46,267 nucleotides of DNA from Bacilli bacterium (GTDB lineage Bacteria; Bacillota_I; Bacilli_A; RF39; UBA660), in contig JAFXPU010000009.1 of assembly GCA_017527675.1 (NCBI GenBank), positions 1 through 46,267 on the forward strand, given 5' to 3'. The notes beneath the pieces were generated by a model, which saw nothing but the letters and a program-made list of their open reading frames with translations, had not been told where the DNA came from and did not search any database. Within the stretch, counting starts at the first letter, position 1, and each line of letters begins with the position of its first letter. The position numbers and the translations under genes were made by a program. This document shows, in pieces, positions 24,403-32,450 of this stretch.

Positions 24403-26488
24403 TTTCATCTTGGAATTCTTTATTAGTTTTAACATCTAATGTTGCTTCATTAATAGCATCATCAACTGTCTTAATACCATCATTAATCATACTATAACCT
24501 GTTACAGCCCCATAACCATGTGATAATTCTTTTAATTCTTTATTTAATTTTCTTAAATATGCAACAGTTTGTTTTTCATCATATTCAAGCATATAAATTA
24601 AGAATTCAGAACCATCTGTTCTAATTATTTCTGTGTTAGGTAATTGAGTTCTAATTAAAATATTAGCAGCTTCAAGAATAACTTTATCCCCTTCTTCATA
24701 CCCAAAATTATTATTAATTTCAGACAAATCATTAATATTAACAATAATGATTGATTGAGGATAAATAGATGTATTATCCCATTTTTCAATACTATCATTT
24801 AGATATAAACGATTCTTTAATGATGTTAATTGATCAATATATTTTAATTTATCATTTTTAGATAAAGTATGTTTTGTTTTCTCTTTAAATACTTTAACTA
24901 ATTTTCTAAAGTGTCCGAGTAATTCTAATATTAAAATTAATGATAATAGAGTAACTAAAATTAATAAAATATTACTACTCTTTTTAACATGATAGATACT
25001 TGGATAACTAGAAATAATTATTTTATTTACTGAATTATATTCCAAATAGAAATTAAATAAATTAAAGAATGTTAAATCTTCACTATTAACTGCATAACTA
25101 TAATTACTAGTTAAAGCATATTGATATACAATTTTATAGTTTACTAATGAGTTTCTCTTATAGTATTCATAATTTTCTAAATCAATAGCAATAATTGAAT
25201 CATTATCTATATTTTCCAATAACTTGTCTAGACTATTATATGTCTTAACTTTAATACCATTATCAGTTAATGTTTTAGCAATTTTACTATTTTTAACAAC
25301 ACTTATACTTTTATTTCCTAAATCAGAAAAGTTGTTAATAATAATTGGATTTTTAACATTAGCCAAAACAACTACATTAGAATTAATAACTTTATTTGTT
25401 TCTAAATAATCATTTTTAAATTTGTAATTACCATTTAAGAACATTAAATCTATTTTATTTTTATCAAAGGCATTTACTAAATCCGAATAACTTAAGTAAG
25501 CGTCTTTATAATCCATATCAACATTGGCAAATGTAGCAAAAGACTTAATTATTTGATAATTAATACCATTTAGTTTTTTATTATTAATTAAATCATAAGC
25601 ACCATTTTTTACAAATCCATAAACATATTTCTTCTCTTGTAAAGCATTCTTTTCTATTTCAGTAATATTATTGTAATTAAAATATTCACTTAATAAATGA
25701 TTATTATACGCATCTTCAAAATGTTTATTACTCCATCTTTGATAATATTTTTTAACAATACTATTTAAAGTACCATCACCATTTACAGTTAAAACAATTT
25801 TTTTAGTTAAATTAGGTAAATGATAATTAATATATAAGCCATGCTCAAAAAGCATACTTAATGTATAACTACGAAGAGTAATAAATCCATCAATCTTATC
25901 ATCAGTTACTGAAGCATCAACTTCTTCAGTTTCTTCTAAATCATCATTTTTAACAATAGCTGGAGCATATTCATCAAGTAAATCATTTAAGGATTCATAT
26001 TCAACAAATTCAATCGATGAATCATTTATATATTTAGTTATGAGATTTTTTTCATCTTTGATAACACCAATACGAAGATTACTTAAACTATTAATAGCAT
26101 CTTGTTTTTTACTTAAAAATACATAATTATCTTCATAGATTAATACTTGGTTTTTAGCTACTTTGTCAACTATTTCGAATGCATACTCATAATTAGTTTT
26201 TTTATCAAGTGTTTTATAAGGAATAGCATTAATCTTTAATTCAGTTTCATCTGTAAAACTATCTAAGTAATCAAAGAAAATACCTTTTCCAATATAACTA
26301 AAAACATCTAGATTAGCAGGAATATAAAAGTCAACTACATTATTTTTATTTTTCTCTAACCATTGTTGTTCACTTAAAGAAAATTTAGTATTGGCATCTT
26401 CATTTTGGTTATTGTAGTAATACCAAGCAAAAATACCACCACCAATTATAATTAAGCATAATAATAAATATATTATTTTCTTTTTCAT
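24377..26488 (-). CDS. Membrane sensor: two solute-binding-like domains and a degenerate GGDEF domain
   Basis: 703 aa. N-terminal membrane anchor (4-22), two periplasmic-binding (SBP_bac_3-like) modules outside the cell (about 45-260 and 285-500; GINYQIIKSFATFANV, FNLFNFYLEYNS), a second membrane helix (ILLILVTLLSLILILELL, about 508-527) and a cytoplasmic GGDEF domain (about 545-695; YIDQLTSLKNRLYLND). The active loop GGDEF reads DGSEF, and the first metal-binding site usually DxDxFK reads NINDLSE. So diguanylate cyclase activity is unlikely; it may bind nucleotide or signal by another route. The ligand is unknown. Upstream is a small membrane-anchored protein, probably cotranscribed. Confidence 0.85.
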   Translation of the reverse strand: MKKKIIYLLLCLIIIGGGIFAWYYYNNQNEDANTKFSLSEQQWLEKNKNNVVDFYIPANLDVFSYIGKGIFFDYLDSFTDETELKINAIPYKTLDKKTNYEYAFEIVDKVAKNQVLIYEDNYVFLSKKQDAINSLSNLRIGVIKDEKNLITKYINDSSIEFVEYESLNDLLDEYAPAIVKNDDLEETEEVDASVTDDKIDGFITLRSYTLSMLFEHGLYINYHLPNLTKKIVLTVNGDGTLNSIVKKYYQRWSNKHFEDAYNNHLLSEYFNYNNITEIEKNALQEKKYVYGFVKNGAYDLINNKKLNGINYQIIKSFATFANVDMDYKDAYLSYSDLVNAFDKNKIDLMFLNGNYKFKNDYLETNKVINSNVVVLANVKNPIIINNFSDLGNKSISVVKNSKIAKTLTDNGIKVKTYNSLDKLLENIDNDSIIAIDLENYEYYKRNSLVNYKIVYQYALTSNYSYAVNSEDLTFFNLFNFYLEYNSVNKIIISSYPSIYHVKKSSNILLILVTLLSLILILELLGHFRKLVKVFKEKTKHTLSKNDKLKYIDQLTSLKNRLYLNDSIEKWDNTSIYPQSIIIVNINDLSEINNNFGYEEGDKVILEAANILIRTQLPNTEIIRTDGSEFLIYMLEYDEKQTVAYLRKLNKELKELSHGYGAVTGYSMINDGIKTVDDAINEATLDVKTNKEFQDENKENNLGN

Positions 26489-26498
26489 TTTTCACCTA

Positions 26499-26981
26499 CT
26501 ACCATACAAAGAAATCGTTTGATTCACCATTAATAACTTTATGATGAGTACCAATACGAGGATATGTTTCATTTTCTTTGTTACTATTTGTAATATAGAA
26601 TTCTATATCATAATTATCCTTTATATCTTTTGGAATAACCTCAAGTAGTTTTTTACTCATTTCCTCTACAGTCTCATCAGGCATATCACCTTTTAAATTA
26701 ATAATAATATCTATTAAGCGGCATTTAACATCAATCTTTTTAAATTCTACTAATTCATACTCTTTAAATACACCTTTAATAGCATCTTTAGTATCATTTT
26801 TTACAGGTATTTTAGCAACAGCATCACATCTATCACCATAAACACTTTGCTTAGATGATGGAGTTAAATAATTAACCACCTTTTTAATTGCTACAAATAT
26901 TATAATAAAAACAACAAGTACTACCACAATGGCAATAACTTTCTTTTTATGTTTTTTTAAAAAATCAAGAACATTATCCAT
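26499..26981 (-). CDS. Membrane-anchored protein of unknown function
   Basis: About 160 aa, not recognised. A basic N-terminus (KKHKKK) precedes one membrane helix (about 15-35), then a soluble alpha/beta region with two Cys (GDRCDAVAK and VKCRLIDIIINLKGD). The Cys could form a disulphide outside the cell. The region 85-130 (KCRLIDIIINLKGDMPDETV) alternates like a small ferredoxin-like fold. The ATG at 26981 has GAGGTG; GTG at 26987 is inside the leader. It lies 10 nt before the GGDEF sensor and likely forms an operon with it. Confidence 0.75.
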   Translation of the reverse strand: MDNVLDFLKKHKKKVIAIVVVLVVFIIIFVAIKKVVNYLTPSSKQSVYGDRCDAVAKIPVKNDTKDAIKGVFKEYELVEFKKIDVKCRLIDIIINLKGDMPDETVEEMSKKLLEVIPKDIKDNYDIEFYITNSNKENETYPRIGTHHKVINGESNDFFVW

Positions 26982-27042
26982 ATTCACACCTCATGATTTA
27001 TTATACTATAAATATATGTTTTAGTAAACTTTATAATAAAAA

Positions 27043-27064
27043 AATCTACACAAGTAGATCTTTT
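27043..27064 (-). terminator. Terminator after the YtxH-like gene
   Basis: GATCTAC/GTAGATT hairpin with a T run on the minus strand. Confidence 0.7.
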
Positions 27065-27072
27065 ATTTACTA

Positions 27073-27480
27073 TTATTTAGCTTCTTTTGTTTCTTTTTTT
27101 TCTAGTTTATTTAAAACACCTTTTGTTAATTCGATGCTTTTGTTGCGAAATGCATCAGCAGTTTTTTCCATATATGGAGTTCCCTTTTCTTTTACATAAG
27201 CAACTAATTCGCTAGATAAATCAGATATTTTTTTAGCTTGTTTTTTAGCAATTGCTACAACTTTTTCTTTATCTAAAGCTTTAATTTCTTCTTTAATTTC
27301 TACTAATTTTTTTTCAATATTTTCTTTTACTTCCTTAGCATCTAATTCTTTTGCTTTGTCAATTAATTCTTTTGCTTTATTCTTTAAATCCTCACGTGTT
27401 TCTTTACCACTTTTTGGTGCAAATAATACACCTAAACCTGCTCCTACAGCTAATCCTGTTAAAAATCCTTTTTTACTCAT
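27073..27480 (-). CDS. YtxH domain protein
   Basis: 135 aa. The N-terminus KKGFLTGLAVGAGLGVLFAPKSGKETREDL is the YtxH glycine-zipper membrane segment and APKSGKETR motif (read as two stretches of under 20). The rest is a long Lys/Glu-rich amphipathic helix. YtxH proteins are envelope-associated and stress-linked in Bacillus; function unclear. The start at 27480 overlaps the DUF948 stop by 8 nt. Confidence 0.88.
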   Translation of the reverse strand: MSKKGFLTGLAVGAGLGVLFAPKSGKETREDLKNKAKELIDKAKELDAKEVKENIEKKLVEIKEEIKALDKEKVVAIAKKQAKKISDLSSELVAYVKEKGTPYMEKTADAFRNKSIELTKGVLNKLEKKETKEAK

Positions 27481-27760
27481 CGTCATCATTTCCTCTTTTC
27501 CTTTTAAATAATAAATTTATAAAATTACCAATACCATTAATAATTTTATCACTAATTGAATTTGCAAAATCAGCAGTTGTATCTATAAAATCAAAAACGC
27601 CATCAATCTTATGCATTTTTTGATCTACATCATTAATAACATTATCAACTTTCTTTAATGTTTTAATTAATTTAACAATTAAACAAATAATTGTAATAAT
27701 CAAAGCAATTAAAGCAATATACAAAACTACATTTAAAGCATCATCTAAAACTATAGTCAT
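27473..27760 (-). CDS. DUF948 membrane protein
   Basis: 95 aa. One N-terminal membrane helix (about 9-31) and a helical region KTLKKVDNVINDVDQKMHKI typical of DUF948, ending in a charged RKRGNDDDE tail. DUF948 and YtxH genes are neighbours in Bacillus as well. ATG overlaps the stop of the upstream gene (TAATG). Confidence 0.85.
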   Translation of the reverse strand: MTIVLDDALNVVLYIALIALIITIICLIVKLIKTLKKVDNVINDVDQKMHKIDGVFDFIDTTADFANSISDKIINGIGNFINLLFKRKRGNDDDE

Positions 27761-28575
27761 TATTTATCTTCTCCTTCATCAACCATTTCATCAATCAAAT
27801 TAAATAAATCCTGATTGCCAACGTTTCTATTTCTACTTTCACGAGATAACTCATTAATTGAATTTTGTTTTCTCATCAACAGACTATCAAGTTCTTTAGT
27901 TAAATCCATTGTTATTTCCTCTGGATTAGAACTTTTTTTAACTTTTTTATCTTCATCTTCAAATACCAAAGCATCGTTTTTATGTTCTAATTCATCAAAT
28001 AAATCAACATCTTCTCTTTTAGTTTTCTTATCATATAATGCTTGATCCTTTAATTGTTCTTCTAAAGTACCATATGCTTTATTTCTTATTGTATCAATTG
28101 TTACACTAGTTTTTGGCTTAATTGGAGTTGTGTCTTTACGTTCAACAATATCTTCCTTATGATAATTCTTATCTAAGATACCATATACTGGTGAAATAAT
28201 TGGAGTTGGCTTAAATATTTTTTCTTTTGGTTCTTCTTTTTTCTCTTTAGTAGCATTTGAACCATACATTCTAGCTAACTCTTCTTTTGAGAAAAATTCA
28301 TCACTATGATTAGTTGAAGTAACTTGAGTATGACGAGGTTTTGCTAAATCTTCAAAATCACGATCATTAAAGAATACTGCTTTTTTAGTATTATCTGGTT
28401 GAACTGGTTTTACTTCCTCAACAACTTCTTCTTTTTCTTCTATAACTGGTTTAACAGATGGTGATTCAATAGCTACATGAGTAACTTCTTTTTTTATCTC
28501 ATCTACTTTTACTTCTTCTTCTGGTTCTTCAACTTCTTCAGTAAACATATTCTTTACTTTATCAAATAATCCCAC
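27760..28575 (-). CDS. Acidic, mostly disordered protein of unknown function
   Basis: About 271 aa, rich in Glu, Lys, Asp and Val. An N-terminal amphipathic MGLFDKVKNMF could touch the membrane. The only clearly structured-looking stretch is a central FKPTPIISPVYGILDKNY (about 130-147), which looks like a conserved linear motif; further helical pieces occur at the C-terminus (TKELDSLLMRKQNSINELS). A GTG at 28575 has AAAGG at good distance, while the ATG at 28584 abuts it. Linked to DUF948/YtxH by a 1-nt overlap. Function unknown; a scaffold for division or envelope proteins is a guess. Confidence 0.72.
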   Translation of the reverse strand: MGLFDKVKNMFTEEVEEPEEEVKVDEIKKEVTHVAIESPSVKPVIEEKEEVVEEVKPVQPDNTKKAVFFNDRDFEDLAKPRHTQVTSTNHSDEFFSKEELARMYGSNATKEKKEEPKEKIFKPTPIISPVYGILDKNYHKEDIVERKDTTPIKPKTSVTIDTIRNKAYGTLEEQLKDQALYDKKTKREDVDLFDELEHKNDALVFEDEDKKVKKSSNPEEITMDLTKELDSLLMRKQNSINELSRESRNRNVGNQDLFNLIDEMVDEGEDK

Positions 28576-28589
28576 TCTAATCATCCTTT

Positions 28590-29153
28590 CTATTTATCAA
28601 ATAATTCATATCTTTCTTCACGAGATGAAAAATAATCATCATTTAGCATAAGTTCAATAATATCATAATTATACTTAACTGTTGATAAAATATATGCTGA
28701 ATTCATTATTGTATAATTAATATCTTCCTTATCAACCAAGGCTTCAATTTTAGCATAATTATAAACAAATTCAATTAAATACTTACCATTTTTTTTAGTT
28801 ATATTAATCATACCATTACTTTTAAAACCATCTTCAGTGCTTATAACACGTGAATAGTAAGGATTTTTTACCTCATCTAAGGTCATTTCTTTTTTATTAT
28901 AATAACTTATGGCATCAATATATAAATAGTAATAGTTCCCATTAGAATATAAAACTTCGTTTAATTCATTAGTATCAACATACATAACACCTTTTGGAAC
29001 ATAATACTTATAACCTTTACCTACTCGATTAAATAGTTTATTTTCTTTTGTTAATACAACATCTATAATTGTATCAATATTGGTTGTATCAATTCTAACT
29101 ACTGTACAACCAGTCAAAATTAGTAACAATATGAAAATAAATATTTTTTTCAT
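28590..29153 (-). CDS. Lipoprotein of unknown function
   Basis: 187 aa. Signal peptide with lipobox LTGC (Cys16). The mature part contains many Tyr and Asn with mixed beta structure (KGYKYYVPKGVMYVD, YYYLYIDAISYYNKK) and no recognised catalytic motif. GAGGTG precedes the ATG. It is the first gene of the lipoprotein-disordered protein-DUF948-YtxH set; a TATAAT with weak -35 lies about 20 nt upstream. Confidence 0.75.
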   Translation of the reverse strand: MKKIFIFILLLILTGCTVVRIDTTNIDTIIDVVLTKENKLFNRVGKGYKYYVPKGVMYVDTNELNEVLYSNGNYYYLYIDAISYYNKKEMTLDEVKNPYYSRVISTEDGFKSNGMINITKKNGKYLIEFVYNYAKIEALVDKEDINYTIMNSAYILSTVKYNYDIIELMLNDDYFSSREERYELFDK

Positions 29154-29235
29154 ATTACACCTCTTTCAAACATTATATCAAATTATTATTATTATTTCTA
29201 TTTTTTTGAAAATTGATTGTCAAGAGTCCGTAAAA

Positions 29236-29865
29236 CTACTTCTTAACTTCTACCTTATAAATTGGATTACCTTTAGCACTAAATTTCTTTTCATATTCTG
29301 TTTCAACATTATCAGGGCAATCATCATTATGTAAATCTAGGGATATATCTTCTATTTTATAATTATTTAAAACAAATTCCTTTAAGGAGAATTCAAATAA
29401 ACCACGATTATCAGTTTTTTGAATTATATGATTATCACCCCTAAAAATATTTTCATATCTCTTTAAAAATTCAGTGGAAGTTAATCTTCTTTTATAGTGT
29501 CTTTCTTTTGGCCATGGATCTGAAAAATTTAGATATAAAGTATCTACTTCATGTGCAAATATTTTATCTATATTAGTTGCATCCATCATAATTATTTTTA
29601 AATTTGGTATATCCATATTCTCAATCTTACCAATTAATTTATATAAAACAGATGCATATTTTTCCACACCAATAAAATTAATATCAGGATATTTTAAAGC
29701 CATACCAATAATAAAATCCCCTTTTCCCGTACCAATTTCTAGATGAATTGGATTATTATTTTTAAATACACTTTTAAAATTTCCTTTTAAGTTTTCATAA
29801 TCTTTTAAAACATAAGCAGAACTATTAACATATTCGTCTGCCCCTTTAATATTTCTTAATCTCAT
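29236..29865 (-). CDS. trmB: tRNA (guanine46-N7)-methyltransferase
   Basis: 209 aa. HLEIGTGKGDFIIGMA (SAM site), FIGVEKYASVLYKL, LYLNFSDPWPKERHYKRRL and KTDNRGLFEFSL are TrmB signatures. The long upstream in-frame extension is rejected: ATG at 29865 begins MRLRNIKGADEYV and has GAGG 6 nt upstream, giving the usual family length. Confidence 0.96.
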   Translation of the reverse strand: MRLRNIKGADEYVNSSAYVLKDYENLKGNFKSVFKNNNPIHLEIGTGKGDFIIGMALKYPDINFIGVEKYASVLYKLIGKIENMDIPNLKIIMMDATNIDKIFAHEVDTLYLNFSDPWPKERHYKRRLTSTEFLKRYENIFRGDNHIIQKTDNRGLFEFSLKEFVLNNYKIEDISLDLHNDDCPDNVETEYEKKFSAKGNPIYKVEVKK

Positions 29866-29909
29866 ATATACCTCTTCAACATTAATATTATAACATATTT
29901 TTAAAAAAG

Positions 29910-29937
29910 AACATATTAATATTAATTGCATATACTT
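29910..29937 (+). promoter_or_regulatory. Possible sigma-K-like promoter of the coat-like peptide
   Basis: AACA, 15 bp, CATATACTT resembles the mother-cell pattern mACm-16-CATAnnnTA. Match is short; low confidence. Confidence 0.3.
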
Positions 29938-29959
29938 TTATTGAAAGGATGATTTTTTT

Positions 29960-30202
29960 ATGCGTAAAGAAAGAAACTGTGGTGCTTATCCAATGTATCA
30001 AGGAGGTATGATGCCTATGATGCCAACACCAGCTCCAATTGGACCATATATGCCACAAACAAATAATTATGATATGCAATTAAATAATATACAAGAACAA
30101 ATAAATAATTTAGATGCTCGTGTTACTAAACTTGAAAATGGCAAGATAAATACAACAACTTATAATAATAAATATAATGATTCTAATTACTATATGTTAT
30201 AA
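29960..30202 (+). CDS. Small Met/Pro/Tyr-rich coiled-coil protein, possibly a spore coat component
   Basis: 80 aa, not recognised by family. The first half is rich in Met, Pro, Gly and Tyr (CGAYPMYQGGMMPMMPTP); the second has a heptad-like coiled coil (LNNIQEQINNLDARVTKLE) and an Asn/Tyr tail. Such composition is common in spore coat proteins. It is 38 nt before sspI on the same strand and has RBS AAAGGATGA. Coat role is inference from composition and neighbours. Confidence 0.65.
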   Translation: MRKERNCGAYPMYQGGMMPMMPTPAPIGPYMPQTNNYDMQLNNIQEQINNLDARVTKLENGKINTTTYNNKYNDSNYYML

Positions 30203-30218
30203 TTTATTAATTTCAAGA

Positions 30219-30225
30219 CATAATA
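30219..30225 (+). promoter_or_regulatory. Possible sigma-G -10 element of sspI
   Basis: CATAATA, 5 nt before the AGGTGA of sspI, the same spacing as the CATAATA of the spoVAC promoter. No convincing -35 is seen (TGTTAT nearby). Confidence 0.4.
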
Positions 30226-30240
30226 CTTTTAGGTGATTAA

Positions 30241-30444
30241 ATGAATATTAATATTCGTAAAAGTATTATGAGTAATTTTAAAGATACTAATAAAAATGAT
30301 ATCTTTGAATCAATTGAAAATGCTATTAATGATCAAGAAGAAGTAACTTTACCAGGTTTAGGGGTGTTTTTTGAGTTACTATGGCTAAATAGCAGTAAAA
30401 AGAAAAAAGAAGAAATAATTGATATTATTTCTTCTTCACTTTAA
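30241..30444 (+). CDS. sspI: Small acid-soluble spore protein SspI
   Basis: 67 aa. NINIRKSIMSNFKDTNKNDI, ESIENAINDQEEVTLPGLGV and FFELLWLNSSKKKKEEII align along the whole length with Bacillus SspI, a minor forespore protein (LPGLGV-F-E-W core). AGGTGAT precedes the ATG. It is direct evidence that the organism forms endospores. Expression in the forespore under sigma-G is expected from the family. Confidence 0.93.
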   Translation: MNINIRKSIMSNFKDTNKNDIFESIENAINDQEEVTLPGLGVFFELLWLNSSKKKKEEIIDIISSSL

Positions 30445-30471
30445 AACTAAATAGAAATATTTAGTTTTTTT
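30443..30471. terminator. Bidirectional terminator between sspI (+) and glyS (-)
   Basis: AAAACTAAATA/TATTTAGTTTT hairpin with T run on both strands, between converging genes. Confidence 0.85.
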
Positions 30472-30472
30472 A

Positions 30473-31837
30473 TTAGAATCTAATTTTTTCTTCAATATAG
30501 TTTTTAACTTCATCAAGTGGTAAAGTTATTTGTTCCATAGTATCTCTATCTCTTATTGTTACTGTATTATTATTTAGTGTTTCATCATCAACAGTTAAAC
30601 AAAATGGTGTACCAATAACATCTTCTCTTCTATAACGTTTACCAATATTTGCTGTTTCATCATATGTACACATAAAGTATTTTGAAAGTTCAGTATATAT
30701 TTCCTGTGCTTTTTCACTATGATTCTTTTTAATTAATGGTAGTATTGCAACTTTATATGGTGCAATAGCTGGAATAAAATGCATAACTTCACGTGTAGAA
30801 CCATCTTCTAATGTTTGTTCCTCATATGCTTCACAAAGTAATGCTAAAGTTAAGCGATCAGCACCAATTGAATATTCAATAACTGTTGGAATATATTTTT
30901 CATTAGTATCTGGATCTAAATATTCCATTGGTTTACCAGAAAATTCTGAATGACGAGATAAATCCCATGTTCCCCTATGATGAATACCATTTAGTTCTTC
31001 CCAGCCAATTGGAAATTTATATTGAATATCACAAGCAGCTTTAGCATAATGAGCTAATTTATCATGATCATGATATCTTAATTTATCAGCAGGAAGTCCC
31101 ATATCTTCAACAAATTCTAAGGCTCTTTTTTTGTAATCAGCATAAATATCCATAGAATCAGTATCTTTACAGAATTTTTGTAATTCCATTTGTTCAAATT
31201 CAATTGTTCTAAATAAGAAGTTACCTGGGGTAATTTCATTTCTAAAACTTTTACCTATTTGTGCAATAGCAAAAGGTATTTTAGCTCTTGTAGTTCTCCA
31301 AACATTTAAGAAGTTAACATATTCACCTTGACATGTTTCTGGGCGAAGATAAACAGTATCTTTTTCTCCTTCTACTGTTCCACGACTTGTTTCAAACATT
31401 AATTTAAATTGTTTAATTTCAGACCAGTCAAAACCACCACAGTTTGGACATGTAATATGATTATCAGCAATATATTTTTCCATTTCTTCATTAGTCATAC
31501 CTTCAGCTGCTACTTCACCATTGGAAAATTCCTCAATCATATTATCTGCTCTAAATCTTTGTTTACATTTCTTACAATCCATTTTAGGATCTGAAAATGA
31601 ACCAACATGTCCAGATGCTTCCCAAGTTCTTGGATTCATTAAGATTGCAGCATCAACACCATATGTTTTAGGATCTTCTTGAACAAATCTTTTCCACCAG
31701 CATTTTTTAACGTTGTTTTTAAGTTCAACTCCTACTGGACCAAAATCCCAAGTATTAGCAAAACCATTATATATTTCACTTCCTTGAAATACAAATCCAT
31801 ATTGTTTACATAATGTAACTATTTTTTCCATTTCCAT
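30473..31837 (-). CDS. glyS: Glycyl-tRNA synthetase, single-chain type
   Basis: 454 aa, the dimeric one-chain GlyRS of class IIa. KIVTLCKQYGFVFQGSEIYNG (first 20 seen as KIVTLCKQYGFVFQGSEIYN), WDFGPVGVELK, a zinc-like CKKCKQRF and CPNCGGFDW pair, FRNEITPGNFLFRTIEFEQME and the anticodon-binding C-terminus (VAILPLIKKN). Length and motifs match the Bacteria/Archaea-type enzyme rather than the alpha2beta2 GlyQ/GlyS form. RBS GGAGG. Expression is set by the short T-box leader upstream. Confidence 0.96.
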   Translation of the reverse strand: MEMEKIVTLCKQYGFVFQGSEIYNGFANTWDFGPVGVELKNNVKKCWWKRFVQEDPKTYGVDAAILMNPRTWEASGHVGSFSDPKMDCKKCKQRFRADNMIEEFSNGEVAAEGMTNEEMEKYIADNHITCPNCGGFDWSEIKQFKLMFETSRGTVEGEKDTVYLRPETCQGEYVNFLNVWRTTRAKIPFAIAQIGKSFRNEITPGNFLFRTIEFEQMELQKFCKDTDSMDIYADYKKRALEFVEDMGLPADKLRYHDHDKLAHYAKAACDIQYKFPIGWEELNGIHHRGTWDLSRHSEFSGKPMEYLDPDTNEKYIPTVIEYSIGADRLTLALLCEAYEEQTLEDGSTREVMHFIPAIAPYKVAILPLIKKNHSEKAQEIYTELSKYFMCTYDETANIGKRYRREDVIGTPFCLTVDDETLNNNTVTIRDRDTMEQITLPLDEVKNYIEEKIRF

Positions 31838-31860
31838 AAATTATTCCTCCTTAAAAAAAT

Positions 31861-31978
31861 AAAAACTTCTAGTACATGTAAGGGTCCAAACTAGGACGGT
31901 TCCACCTTACTTATTCTAGAAGAATCACTCTTTTCATATTACTCCGGCTTTCCACACCATCATCGCATTTATAATTAC
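31861..31978 (-). promoter_or_regulatory. Very short T-box riboswitch of glyS
   Basis: T-box core: helix GTAAGG/CCTTAC, 7-nt bulge TGGAACC (31898-31904), helix GTCC/GGAC. TGGA pairs with a U discriminator, as expected for tRNA-Gly. The terminator pair CTTCTAG (31916-31922) / CTAGAAG (31866-31872) is followed by a T-rich tract. From the predicted start to the core there are only about 70 nt, far less than the usual stem I plus stem III. A candidate short stem ATTAT/GTAAT encloses GGA just before its 3' strand, which could be the Gly specifier. Confidence 0.8.
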
Positions 31979-31984
31979 ATATTA

Positions 31985-32013
31985 ATTTTAATATAAAGAT
32001 TATGATTTGTCAA
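31985..32013 (-). promoter_or_regulatory. Sigma-A promoter of glyS
   Basis: TTGACA (32008-32013), 17 bp, TAAAAT (31985-31990). Confidence 0.85.
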
Positions 32014-32442
32014 TTATCTACTTCTACCAGTTGTAAAATCATGATCATAATCATCAGAAGCAAAGATACTATTTAAATGATCCTTCATTGATGTAATTCT
32101 TGCTTTTGTTTCATTTAAATTATCAATTTCCTCTTGAATAGTCTTCTCATCTTCAAATTGAATTTCAGGTACTTCAGTACTATCTAAAATTTGGTCAACC
32201 TCACTTACTTCTTCAACTAGTTTTTCGTCTTCTTTTTCATCAAATAAATCTTCATCTAATTCTATACTATCAAGCAATTTATTGATTGCTTCAGCTTCAT
32301 CAGTCATAGTACGCATTTCATCCTGATAACTATATTCTTCATCTGAATCATAACCATATCTAATCCTAGTTTCATTTTCTCTAATCCATTCGCCATCAAT
32401 TGATCTTCTATTATTTCTTGCCCTTGTTTCTAAAGTACTCAT
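32014..32442 (-). CDS. Acidic protein of unknown function
   Basis: 142 aa, strongly acidic, no membrane segment and no recognised domain. The N-terminus has RARNNRRSIDGEW; the middle is Glu/Asp-rich; the C-terminal third (EEIDNLNETKARITSMKDHL) could be a coiled coil. AGGAGG before the ATG supports expression. It follows the membrane protein at 32451 after 8 nt and is last before the glyS promoter. Confidence 0.65.
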   Translation of the reverse strand: MSTLETRARNNRRSIDGEWIRENETRIRYGYDSDEEYSYQDEMRTMTDEAEAINKLLDSIELDEDLFDEKEDEKLVEEVSEVDQILDSTEVPEIQFEDEKTIQEEIDNLNETKARITSMKDHLNSIFASDDYDHDFTTGRSR

Positions 32443-32450
32443 AAATCCTC

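Noticed and set aside
27351-28045. Plus-strand frames opposite the YtxH, DUF948 and disordered protein genes
   Set aside because: No RBS, hydrophobic shadow of Lys/Glu-rich coding sequence.
29170-29205. AAT trinucleotide repeat before the 29153 lipoprotein gene as a regulatory microsatellite
   Set aside because: Only four to five units in a very AT-rich spacer; too short to claim a function.
29866-29931. N-terminal extension of TrmB
   Set aside because: It is not family-like, and the ATG at 29865 has a proper RBS.
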